Source: CAYNST01 sp964546435 (lineage in GTDB: Bacteria > Pseudomonadota > Gammaproteobacteria > Pseudomonadales > Cellvibrionaceae). Taken from it: a stretch of 13,747 nucleotides of DNA. The DNA is taken from contig CAZJKJ010000083.1 in the NCBI GenBank assembly GCA_964546435.1, positions 1-13,747 of the forward strand, given 5' to 3'. The translations under genes were made by a program, and so were the position numbers. The notes beneath the pieces are model-generated. The model saw nothing but the letters and a program-made list of their open reading frames with translations. It was not told the origin of the DNA and searched no databases. Positions 5,676 to 12,475 of this stretch are shown here, in pieces. Within the stretch, counting starts at the first letter, position 1. Each line of letters begins with the position of its first letter.

Positions 5676-6986
5676 TCAGCCCTGATCTGCCAGTCGCAGA
5701 CCGGAAAATTGCCAGCGCTGATGTGGATAGAAAAAATTCCGGTAGGTGGCTCGAATCTGCAGTCGGGGTGTGACACAGGATCCGCCGCGAAGCACCATCT
5801 GGTTTACCATGAATTTGCCGTTGTATTCAGCCAGCGCACCGTCTGTGGCCTTGAAGCCGGGATAGGGGCTAAAGGGACTCCCGGTCCACTCCCAGACATT
5901 CCCGTACAGGTCGCACAGCTCTGCGGCATTGCCACTGATCGGCCGGGTCGCGGGTTGCCACAGGCGGTCTTCGAGAAAATTGGTTGTACCCTGGCCGGCA
6001 TGTCGGGCAGCGTGCTCCCATTCCATTTCCGTGGGCAATCGTTTGCCCGCCCACCGGGCGAACGCGTCTGCCTCGTAATAACTGATGTGGCAGACCGGGG
6101 CTGAAGGGTCCACCGGCGTTAGACCATTAAGGCCGAATTGATACCATTGGTCGCCGTCTCGCTGCAGCCAATAGCCCGGCGCTGTCCAGTCGGCGGTACG
6201 CCGCTGCTGCCAGCCGTCCGAGAGCCACAGCAAAGGTTCGTCATAACCTTGGTCCGCCATGAATTCCAGCCACTGGGCGTTGGTGACCGTGCGCTCCGCC
6301 AGACCAAAGGAATCAATCCACACTTTATGGCGTGGCCGCTCGCAGTCATAGGAGAATGTGCTCGGGTCGTCGTTGGCACCGATATCGATGACGCCGCCTT
6401 CGAACCGGATGAATCGCGCCGGTGCGGATGCAATCGGATCGAGGGGCGTGGGTAACGACTGCATGGCAGGGTAAAGCGGATTGTTCGAAAAAAGATGCAG
6501 GATGTCGGTGAGGATGAGTTCCTGGTGCTGCATTTCATGGTGCAGCCCGATCTCGATGATTTTTTGAATGATGTCGAGTTGTGGGGACAGCGCCGTCTTT
6601 AATAACTGATTCACCGCCTCATCGACATGCTGACGGTAAGCCAATACCTGCTCCAGCGGCGGGCGGGTCAGCAAGCCGCGCTGAAACCGGGCATGGCGTG
6701 GGCCGGCAGATTCATAGTAGGAGTTGAAAAGGTAGGCGAACGTGGCGTCGAAAACACGATAACCCGGTAGATGTTCTCGCAGAACAAAAGTCTCGAAAAA
6801 CCAGCTGGTATGCCCGAGATGCCATTTGGTAGGGCTGGCATCCGGCATGGACTGAACCGCCATGTCCTCAGCGGTCAGGCCTTCACACAGGCTGACTGTC
6901 TGAGCGCGCAGCTGCTGATATCGCCGAGCATAGCTGTCATCAGTTGCAAGGCCAGGCATACGGTATCTTGGGATTGGTTCGTCCAC
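5676..6986 (-). CDS. egtB: Ergothioneine sulfoxide synthase EgtB
   Basis: Non-haem iron enzyme that joins hercynine to a cysteine thiol with O2 to make the sulfoxide intermediate. From the GTG at 6986 it has 436 residues: a DinB-like domain (about 20-165) and a C-terminal formylglycine-enzyme-like domain. The iron ligands are His59 (WHLGH) and His150/His154 (HHEMQHQE). NSYYES carries Tyr90-Tyr91, resembling the active-site tyrosine pair of the cysteine-using Chloracidobacterium enzyme, and NFFYPHQRWQFSGLRLA closes the protein. Start choice: GTG has CGAGG seven bases upstream; an in-frame ATG at 7037 touches the regulator's stop codon but has no ribosome site, and ATG 6959 lacks one too. OvoA is a relative but is longer and usually carries a fused methyltransferase, absent here. 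Confidence 0.92.
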   Translation of the reverse strand: MDEPIPRYRMPGLATDDSYARRYQQLRAQTVSLCEGLTAEDMAVQSMPDASPTKWHLGHTSWFFETFVLREHLPGYRVFDATFAYLFNSYYESAGPRHARFQRGLLTRPPLEQVLAYRQHVDEAVNQLLKTALSPQLDIIQKIIEIGLHHEMQHQELILTDILHLFSNNPLYPAMQSLPTPLDPIASAPARFIRFEGGVIDIGANDDPSTFSYDCERPRHKVWIDSFGLAERTVTNAQWLEFMADQGYDEPLLWLSDGWQQRRTADWTAPGYWLQRDGDQWYQFGLNGLTPVDPSAPVCHISYYEADAFARWAGKRLPTEMEWEHAARHAGQGTTNFLEDRLWQPATRPISGNAAELCDLYGNVWEWTGSPFSPYPGFKATDGALAEYNGKFMVNQMVLRGGSCVTPRLQIRATYRNFFYPHQRWQFSGLRLADQG

Positions 6987-7037
6987 TGGGTAGCCTCGTT
7001 TCACTGCAAATACGGCGGCAGGCAGAGGCCGGATCAT

Positions 7038-7817
7038 TCAACGACAGTACAGATTGGAACCTCGGGTCCATTCGAAGAACTGCTTCTCTCGAGCTGAATA
7101 CACCTCATGGAATTTTGAGGAACGAAACAGATCGCAGGGCGACAGGGAAGTCAGGTGGAGCAGTCGTCCAGCAAAGACCAGGCTGAACCGGGAAGGTTTC
7201 TGGTGTTTCTCATAATTCTGGTAAGCCGACAACGACACACCCAGCGCATCGGCGAAATGCTCTTGGGTGAAGTTGCTTTGATGGCGTACAGCCCGGAGGC
7301 TGGTACCGAGAATCCGGGCGCCTTCCCGCCGCAGTTCATCGCGCATCTGTCCGGTCTTGTCGGGGTCGCAGGGCAAAATCTGCTGGTCGATCCCCGTTTG
7401 TGGCTGGCTGTCGACGCTGCCGGCCTCCGGACTTATCAAGGGTGAGAGTTCATCAAAGTTCGGCAGCAAGCGGATATGGGAATGATTTTTCTCAACAACC
7501 GTGCCACAGAACAAACGGTAGAAGGACACTCCAGTCAACAAACACCAGGACATCGCCGTGTCGGTGCGGAGGGTTTCAATTCCGGCTTCATATTTGCGCC
7601 ACTGGGTGCGGGAAAGCCCCATCAGGTCGGCGGCTTTGCCTTGCTTCAGTCCCAGACGGTAACGCAGGTTCATCAGGTTGATGCCGATGCGTGCCCGCAG
7701 CGAGCGGTCGTCGGGAATTTCGGTCGGGACAGCACCGGCGGATTCACGAGGGTTGCGTGCGAAAACCGGGGCTGGATGGTTGAGGGAATATAAACGGGGG
7801 GCTGGTCCTTGAATCAT
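7038..7817 (-). CDS. Tandem helix-turn-helix (XRE-like) regulator upstream of egtB
   Basis: A 259-residue protein with two Cro/C1-type helix-turn-helix units. Unit 1 spans about 43-106 (GLKQGKAADLMGLSRTQWRKYE). Unit 2 spans about 172-235 (NFTQEHFADALGVSLSAYQNYE). Each ends in a similar FYRLF/PCDLF segment, so the protein looks like an internal duplication. A 65-residue polar linker joins them, and the N-terminal 40 residues are Pro-rich and disordered-looking. There is no obvious ligand domain. ATG 7817 has GGAG seven bases upstream; the GTG directly before it is less likely. The gene is 51 bp upstream of egtB on the same strand, so it is probably the first gene of the operon and may regulate it. 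I know of no standard ergothioneine regulator of this type. Confidence 0.75.
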   Translation of the reverse strand: MIQGPAPRLYSLNHPAPVFARNPRESAGAVPTEIPDDRSLRARIGINLMNLRYRLGLKQGKAADLMGLSRTQWRKYEAGIETLRTDTAMSWCLLTGVSFYRLFCGTVVEKNHSHIRLLPNFDELSPLISPEAGSVDSQPQTGIDQQILPCDPDKTGQMRDELRREGARILGTSLRAVRHQSNFTQEHFADALGVSLSAYQNYEKHQKPSRFSLVFAGRLLHLTSLSPCDLFRSSKFHEVYSAREKQFFEWTRGSNLYCR

Positions 7818-7859
7818 CACTGATCTCCATTCCGGTCACTTGCAGAGGCCGCTTTTCGC

Positions 7860-7909
7860 GCCGGCGCAGGGCCGGCATCCAGAGGGAATCTTCCCGCTTT
7901 CCGGGGAAG
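7860..7909 (-). other. Two hairpins in the leader of the HTH-egtBD operon
   Basis: CTTCCC (7890-7895) pairs with GGGAAG (7904-7909) over an eight-base loop. GCCGGC (7860-7865) pairs with GCCGGC (7871-7876) over a five-base loop. Both lie between the candidate promoter and the ATG at 7817, and the second stem is very GC-rich. No T run follows, so they are mRNA structures rather than clear attenuators. Confidence 0.45.
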
Positions 7910-7950
7910 TTTTTGCTGGAACAGTCTATGACAGCGAATTTGGCACGGGA

Positions 7951-7979
7951 ATGGTACAGGACAGAAAATATACTGGCAA
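7951..7979 (-). promoter_or_regulatory. Candidate promoter of the HTH-egtBD operon
   Basis: On the minus strand TTGCCA (7974-7979) and TACCAT (7951-7956) are separated by exactly 17 bases, matching the sigma-70 hexamers at five and four of six positions. An overlapping TATATT (7967-7972) could be an alternative -10. This is the only good promoter candidate between manA and the start of the operon. Confidence 0.45.
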
Positions 7980-8052
7980 TACAGGTTGTTAGTGAATAGT
8001 TGTTGCGAGGGTTTCGGTTCGGGTGACGGTGAAATCCACGCTCCATCCGGGG

Positions 8053-8110
8053 TTCAGCAGGCAGCTGAAACACAGTCTGCTTTTGCCATGCAGTCGCGAT
8101 ACTGTGTTTC
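8053..8110 (-). terminator. Nested inverted repeats just downstream of manA
   Basis: GAAACACAGT (8067-8076) and ACTGTGTTTC (8101-8110) form a perfect ten-pair stem, ten bases after the manA stop. CTGC (8077-8080) and GCAG (8090-8093) extend it inside the loop. Next to it, TTCAGC (8053-8058) and GCTGAA (8064-8069) form a competing hairpin sharing three bases. No T run follows in the direction of manA transcription. This may be a Rho-assisted terminator or a 3'-end stabilising structure. Confidence 0.42.
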
Positions 8111-8119
8111 GACGAGGTG

Positions 8120-9289
8120 TCAGGTACGATTGCTGGCCCGGAAAAACCGGGCATCAGAATCACATTTCAGGGTAATGGATTCGCCCGGCAAGATGAGTAC
8201 GGCCTGGCCTTTGATGATCAGGTCGCGCTGGCCGTTGCGGCTGCTGATTTCCGCACCGCCGGCCGCACAAAACAGCACTTCGATGGCGTGGGACTGCCAC
8301 TCGTAACGCTGATGCAGATCCGCGCTCAGCTCCGCCAGCTCGAACTCGCGGATGGGCGCCCGGAAGGTCTTGATGAATTGTCGGTCGGTCTCGGTTTTGA
8401 GCAGATATTTGCGGGGATCTGTCGGCTCCAGATTGGAGATGGCAAGCAGCTCCGGGACGTCGATATGTTTGGTGGTGAGACCGGCTCGTAAAACGTTGTC
8501 GGAATTGGCCATTAATTCGACGTTCTGACCTTCCAGATAAGCGTGCAGCAATCCGGGGGGCTGATAGATTGCCTGCCCGGGTTCCAGCTTCAGAAGATTC
8601 AGAAAAAACAGCGTCAATATGCCGTTGACCGTTCCCGGATTGCCGCTGATCCAGCGATGGATCCAGAATTCGATCTGCTGCTTTTCCAGAGAGCTGTGAG
8701 GTTTTTGAAAATCCGCCACCAGCGCTCGGTGCATGGCCTGCACGGACGGATTGAAATGGTTCAGGGCCATCTGGAAGGCGGCTACCACACCAAAGCGCGT
8801 CAGGCAGTTCAACAAGGGTTCCAGATAGGTTTTGCCGGCGAGACTGCGCTGGATTTCTTCCGGAAATTTCAGCCCGTGCAGCAACCAGAATGGACTCAGG
8901 GCTACCATCATCTCGGGCTTGTCGCTGCGGTCCTTGTAGTTTCGATGATTGGCATCGAGCGGGACGCCGGCGGCATTTTCCCGCTCGAAGCCGTGACGCG
9001 CCTGAATCTTGGACGGGTGCACCTGAATCGACAGCATCTCCCGGACATCCAGGATCTTGAACAGGAAGTTTATTTCTCCGGCGGCCTGGGCCAGCAAGAA
9101 CTCGGACAGGTTGTATCCGGGATGCCCGTCCCGCAACACCATCGACGGTGAACTCGGATGGGCGCCGAGCCAGTACTCGGCAACAGGCGCTGCACCCGGG
9201 TTCGAGGTTCCCGTCAGTTCAGCAATAAAATGGCGACCGCCCCAGCCGTAGTTCTGAACCTTGCCCTCGATCTTGGTAAAACTGGTCAT
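8120..9289 (-). CDS. manA: Mannose-6-phosphate isomerase, class I
   Basis: Zinc enzyme converting fructose-6-phosphate and mannose-6-phosphate, the entry to GDP-mannose and mannose catabolism. The 389-residue protein is a type I isomerase: an opening QNYGWG, zinc ligands Gln89 and His91 in QVHPSK, Glu126 in SDKPEM, and the C-terminal-side His in PPGLLHAYLEG, followed by NSDNVLRAGLTTKHIDVPEL. The frame is open to 9382, but ATG 9289 gives the family N-terminus and has AGGA six bases upstream. It is not fused to a GDP-mannose pyrophosphorylase (type II, AlgA-like). It stands apart from otsA by 454 bp and has a TATAAT box upstream, so it is probably a separate transcription unit. Confidence 0.93.
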   Translation of the reverse strand: MTSFTKIEGKVQNYGWGGRHFIAELTGTSNPGAAPVAEYWLGAHPSSPSMVLRDGHPGYNLSEFLLAQAAGEINFLFKILDVREMLSIQVHPSKIQARHGFERENAAGVPLDANHRNYKDRSDKPEMMVALSPFWLLHGLKFPEEIQRSLAGKTYLEPLLNCLTRFGVVAAFQMALNHFNPSVQAMHRALVADFQKPHSSLEKQQIEFWIHRWISGNPGTVNGILTLFFLNLLKLEPGQAIYQPPGLLHAYLEGQNVELMANSDNVLRAGLTTKHIDVPELLAISNLEPTDPRKYLLKTETDRQFIKTFRAPIREFELAELSADLHQRYEWQSHAIEVLFCAAGGAEISSRNGQRDLIIKGQAVLILPGESITLKCDSDARFFRASNRT

Positions 9290-9362
9290 GATGTTTCCTG
9301 TTGGCGTTGCTGCTTCTTGGCCGAACATGCAGAGATTATTCGAGTCGACGGACCGCAGGCGC

Positions 9363-9378
9363 TGACGCATTGACGCAA
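9363..9378. repeat. TGACGCA direct repeat in the manA leader
   Basis: TGACGCAT and TGACGCAA lie back to back (9363-9370 and 9371-9378), sharing seven bases at an eight-base period. They lie about 12-28 bases downstream of the predicted manA transcription start. They could bind a regulator; chance is also possible. Confidence 0.35.
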
Positions 9379-9397
9379 CCACCCGAGGACCCGGGCG

Positions 9398-9403
9398 ATT
9401 ATA
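9398..9403 (-). promoter_or_regulatory. Candidate -10 element of the manA promoter
   Basis: A perfect TATAAT on the minus strand lies 108 bp upstream of the manA ATG. The -35 position 17 bases away (GCGAAA, 9421-9426) is poor, so activator dependence or another -10 is possible. Confidence 0.4.
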
Positions 9404-9724
9404 GCGTTTGCCTGACGGAATTTCGCCGGTTCAGCGGCGGCAGTAGTGCTATTTCATCGGAATGTCGATTTTCCGCCGGTGGGTTGCGGCCTATCACCCT
9501 GTGCACCGGGCAGCGCACTGATAAAAAGTACATTGATAAAATTGTAGACGCCCGTTCGACGCTCATTTAAAAGAATCTACCGGGGAGCTGTTCTTATAAC
9601 TGGCAGGCATTGAAAAATTATCTGCCTTGCCATTGCGGCGTTAAAAACAGGCTCAAAATTCTCGTTTATCGGGAGTAAATTCCGCCTTTTTCGTCTGCCT
9701 TTGCCTTGCACTGGCTGCCTCGAT

Positions 9725-9740
9725 ACCGTTTTTCAACGGT
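9725..9740 (-). terminator. Small hairpin directly after otsA
   Basis: On the minus strand ACCGTT, a GAAA tetraloop and AACGGT form a six-pair hairpin starting three bases after the otsA stop codon. No T run follows. It is likely a 3'-end stabiliser or weak terminator of the otsBA transcript. Confidence 0.4.
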
Positions 9741-9743
9741 CTG

Positions 9744-11180
9744 CTAAAGCCGCGCTTGAACGCTCAGGCCGGCGATGAATTGACTGTCGTCGTCTTCTTC
9801 GCGGCGAGCGAAACGCTTGAGATCACCGATAAACTGCCGGTGCCAGGCGTGAATATTGTTGCGCTTGAGAACGACCATCATTTTGCTCCAGCGGTCTTTG
9901 CGCTCATCGGCGGGCATGGTGAGAGCGAGGGCCAGCTTCTTGCCCACGGCGCCAACATCATACGGGTTGACGATGACGGCGGAATCCAGCTCGGCGGCGG
10001 CCCCGGCCATTTTGGACAGGACCAGCACGCCGGGGTCTTCCGGATCCTGCGCGACCACATATTCTTTGGCGACGAGGTTCATGCCGTCGCGCAAGGGCGT
10101 GACAAATCCCACCCGCGCCAGATTGTACATTGCCAGAATCGTATTGCGACGAAAGCCGCGCGTGAGATATCGCAGCGGCATCCAGTCGAAATCGGCGTAG
10201 CTGCCGATGATATGACCGGCCGTTTCGTTGATCTTATGGGCAAAATCCCCATAGGCCTGCACATCGCCCCGAGACAGTGGCGTGATCTGCAGGTACACCA
10301 TGTTGCGATGAAATTCCGGTCGCTGCTGCAACAGACGCTCGTAAGCGGCAAAGCGATGTTCCAGACCTTTGCTGTAATCGAGACGGTCGACGCCAATGAT
10401 CAGTTTACGCGGGCCGAGGCTGTCCCGCAGGCGGGCAAAATCCCGGCTTGCCTTCCCTTTTACCAGCATTTCCGGAATGCGGTCGGTTTCAATGCCGATG
10501 GGGTAGACGCCGCTGGCGTTAGTGCGGTCGCCGAGGCGGATCAGGTTGCCCGGACCGATGTCGGCTTTGAGGCTGAAGTGCATGCTTTCCCGGAACCCGC
10601 GCAAATCTGTTTCGGTCTGAAACCCGACCAGATCAAAGCACATCAATTCCCGCAGGATCTCTTTGTGTTCCGGTACGGTTCGCAGCAGGTCCAGAGGCGG
10701 AAAAGGCGTGTGCAGGAAAAAACCGATGGGACATTTGACGCCCAGTTTCTGCAGGGATTTGGCCAGCGGAATAAGGTGATAGTCGTGCACCCAGACAATG
10801 TCGCCCTCGCGCAGCAGGGGCGCCAGGTGGGCTGCGAATTTGTCATTTACGGCGCGATACCCCTGAAAGTCGGCGTGCTGGTATTTCATCAGTTCCGGTC
10901 GCTGATGAAACAACGGCCAGAGAACGCTGTTCGCAAAGCCCTGGTAATAGTGGTTGTATTCCTGTTTGGTCAGGCTGAGGGTGGCGTACTCCAGATTGCC
11001 CCGCTGGTCAATCTCCAATCCGGCCGGCGCGGTGTTGCCAACGACCTTGCCATTCCAGCCAAACCACAAACCGCCGGATTCTGCCATCGCAGCATGGACA
11101 CCGACTGTCAGTCCGCCTTCCGATCCCTTGTTGCCGTCCGGTTTGGCAACCCGATTGGATATAACTACTAGTCGATTCAC
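9744..11180 (-). CDS. otsA: Trehalose-6-phosphate synthase (OtsA)
   Basis: Retaining GT20 glycosyltransferase that joins UDP-glucose and glucose-6-phosphate to trehalose-6-phosphate, the first step of trehalose synthesis for osmotic and desiccation protection. The 478-residue protein has the N-terminal NRV and EGGL loop, YYQGFANSVLWP (acceptor Tyr and Trp), VHDYHLIP (Asp133), FFLHTPFPP, GVDRLDYSKGLEHR (nucleotide-sugar Arg and Lys) and LRDGMNLVAKEY. The start is GTG at 11180, with GAGGAG eight bases upstream, giving MNRLVVISNR as in E. coli OtsA. The gene follows otsB by 68 bp on the same strand. The complementary strand has a long open frame (9756-11171), judged a shadow. Confidence 0.95.
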   Translation of the reverse strand: MNRLVVISNRVAKPDGNKGSEGGLTVGVHAAMAESGGLWFGWNGKVVGNTAPAGLEIDQRGNLEYATLSLTKQEYNHYYQGFANSVLWPLFHQRPELMKYQHADFQGYRAVNDKFAAHLAPLLREGDIVWVHDYHLIPLAKSLQKLGVKCPIGFFLHTPFPPLDLLRTVPEHKEILRELMCFDLVGFQTETDLRGFRESMHFSLKADIGPGNLIRLGDRTNASGVYPIGIETDRIPEMLVKGKASRDFARLRDSLGPRKLIIGVDRLDYSKGLEHRFAAYERLLQQRPEFHRNMVYLQITPLSRGDVQAYGDFAHKINETAGHIIGSYADFDWMPLRYLTRGFRRNTILAMYNLARVGFVTPLRDGMNLVAKEYVVAQDPEDPGVLVLSKMAGAAAELDSAVIVNPYDVGAVGKKLALALTMPADERKDRWSKMMVVLKRNNIHAWHRQFIGDLKRFARREEDDDSQFIAGLSVQARL

Positions 11181-11248
11181 AATGCTGTCTCCTCAATTGG
11201 GTGATCACCGCAACGCCGGCACTCGGGGCGGGTTTAAAGTGAGTCTTT

Positions 11249-11977
11249 TCATGCAGGATCGGCGATACCTCGCAACAGCCGGATAACGTCAGCGCAGTCC
11301 GGCAGGCGGTGACGTGCGGCGGTGTCACCCGGTCCCACCTTGATGGATATGCCGCCGAACCGGTTGACGCAGCGAAATCCGTCTTCATCGGTGGTGTCAT
11401 CCCCGATGAACAATGGCTGGCGGTTCCGGAAGGGGGCCGACTCCATCAGCTGCGTGATCGCCGTGCCCTTGTCGATGCCCACTGGTTTGATCTCGCGGAC
11501 ACATTTGCCGCGAATGATCTTGAGTCGCTCGTTTAACGGGACCGTCTCTTCCAGATACGCATCAAGCTCGGTCTCCAGATGCGGCGCATTGCGAAAATGT
11601 ATGGCCAGGGAGTAACGCTTGTCTTCCACAATCAGCTGATGAGATTCAGTAAACGGCGCTGTCGCACGGGTTACCGGCGCAATATGCGCAGCGGCCCATG
11701 CATGTTCGCGTCGCAGATAATCCGGTGCCATTTGCCACTCGGCGCCGTGGCATCCGGCCGCTGTCAGTTCGGCGATGTCCACATAACGGGAGAGATCCGC
11801 CAGGGCTCGGCCGGTAATGAGAGCGACTGCACCGTCGAGACGCTGGTGCAGTCGGCGGATAATCGTATCGAGTTCTCCAGGGACGCGGATGGCATCGGGA
11901 GTGGGGGCAATGGGTACCAGGGTTCCATCAAAATCGCAGAAAATGGCGAGCTCATGTAGCGGGGGTAAATTGATCAC
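11249..11977 (-). CDS. otsB: Trehalose-6-phosphate phosphatase (OtsB)
   Basis: HAD-superfamily phosphatase that removes phosphate from trehalose-6-phosphate to give trehalose. The 242-residue product carries motif I DFDGTL (nucleophile Asp15, acid Asp17), motif II LITGR (Thr55), Lys170 in the DKG segment, and motif IV GDDTTDEDGF (Asp193, Asp194, Asp198). The start is a GTG with no strong ribosome site, so the N-terminus is only moderately sure, but the DFDGTL position fits the family. It precedes otsA in the same direction, so the pair is an otsBA operon. Confidence 0.93.
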   Translation of the reverse strand: MINLPPLHELAIFCDFDGTLVPIAPTPDAIRVPGELDTIIRRLHQRLDGAVALITGRALADLSRYVDIAELTAAGCHGAEWQMAPDYLRREHAWAAAHIAPVTRATAPFTESHQLIVEDKRYSLAIHFRNAPHLETELDAYLEETVPLNERLKIIRGKCVREIKPVGIDKGTAITQLMESAPFRNRQPLFIGDDTTDEDGFRCVNRFGGISIKVGPGDTAARHRLPDCADVIRLLRGIADPA

Positions 11978-12122
11978 GTGTTCTACCAGCGAAGTATGTA
12001 ATGCGGAATGTGTTCAGTAGTCTGCCGAAGAAGTCACTGGGGGGCAGGCCGAGTAATAAAAATGCAGCCGGGAGAGTACCACAATCCGGTGCAGATTACG
12101 CGGCGCTGTGCGGGCTCGGGGG

Positions 12123-12470
12123 TCAGTAGTCGCTGTACTTTCGGGACGAACCGCGGACTTTGTCGGCGGGATAGCGAGCTTCATTAATGGCCGTTTTGGT
12201 CTGAATCGCGCCGGGCAAATCGACCTGCAGGCGGTCCGCTAGCCGGATCAGATAAAGCTGAACATCGGCAATTTCATGAGCAACTGCCGCGCGCACATCC
12301 GGTGGCAACTGCTCGGCTTGCGCTTCGGTCAGCCACTGGAAATGCTCCATCAATTCGGCCACTTCCACGCTCAGTGCCATCACCAGATTTTTCGGTGAAT
12401 GAAACTGCTCCCAGTCACGCTCTTTGGCAAAGTGCCGCAGATAATCCCGGATTTCGGTGAGGCTATTCAT
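12123..12470 (-). CDS. MazG-like nucleotide pyrophosphohydrolase
   Basis: A 115-residue all-alpha NTP pyrophosphohydrolase of the MazG/RS21-C6 (dCTPase-like) type, which cleaves (deoxy)nucleoside triphosphates to monophosphate and pyrophosphate and can clean the nucleotide pool. The magnesium-binding residues are visible: Glu36 and Glu39 in SVEVAELMEHFQW, then Glu66 and Asp69 in HEIADVQLYL. FHSPKNL near residue 23 and the C-terminal NEARYPADKVRGSSRKY match the family. ATG 12470 was chosen for the family N-terminus (MNSLTEIRDYLRHFAKERDW). An in-frame ATG at 12488 would overlap the upstream lipoprotein gene. The start is five bases after that gene's stop, so the two are probably co-translated. 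The exact nucleotide substrate cannot be read from sequence. Confidence 0.88.
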   Translation of the reverse strand: MNSLTEIRDYLRHFAKERDWEQFHSPKNLVMALSVEVAELMEHFQWLTEAQAEQLPPDVRAAVAHEIADVQLYLIRLADRLQVDLPGAIQTKTAINEARYPADKVRGSSRKYSDY

Positions 12471-12475
12471 GGCGT

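Larger units (their letters stand above)
7818..8119 (-). other. Intergenic region between manA and the HTH-egtBD operon
   Basis: This 302-bp stretch holds no supported gene. In minus-strand order it contains an inverted repeat just after the manA stop, a candidate promoter (7951-7979), and a leader of about 125 bases with two strong hairpins ahead of the HTH gene. The open frames across it lack ribosome sites. Confidence 0.6.
9290..9743. other. 454-bp intergenic region between otsA and manA
   Basis: No supported gene. An 89-codon plus-strand frame starts with TTG, lacks a ribosome site and has an unnatural composition. Contents: a hairpin after the otsA stop, an imperfect inverted repeat TGGCAGGCA (9601-9609) with TGCCTTGCCA (9623-9632), a TGATAAAA direct repeat (9519-9526 and 9534-9541), a TATAAT box for manA, and a TGACGCA direct repeat in the manA leader. 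Part of it (9510-9700) is AT-richer than the neighbouring genes. Confidence 0.6.

Noticed and set aside
6987..7037. Longer egtB starting at ATG 7037 directly after the regulator's stop codon
   Set aside because: The adjacency is attractive for coupled translation, but there is no ribosome site and the added residues lie outside the family N-terminus. GTG 6986 has CGAGG at good spacing.
3186..9289. Genomic island, phage or defence system
   Set aside because: No integrase, transposase, tRNA-flanked border, nuclease or toxin-antitoxin pair is seen, and base composition matches the neighbouring housekeeping genes.
9301..9570. 89-codon plus-strand frame between otsA and manA
   Set aside because: It starts with TTG, lacks a ribosome site, overlaps the manA promoter and leader, and has an unnatural residue composition.
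9756..11171. 471-codon open frame on the strand opposite otsA
   Set aside because: It mirrors otsA almost exactly, a known effect of GC-rich third positions. The otsA frame has all catalytic motifs of GT20, and the opposite frame has no recognisable domain.
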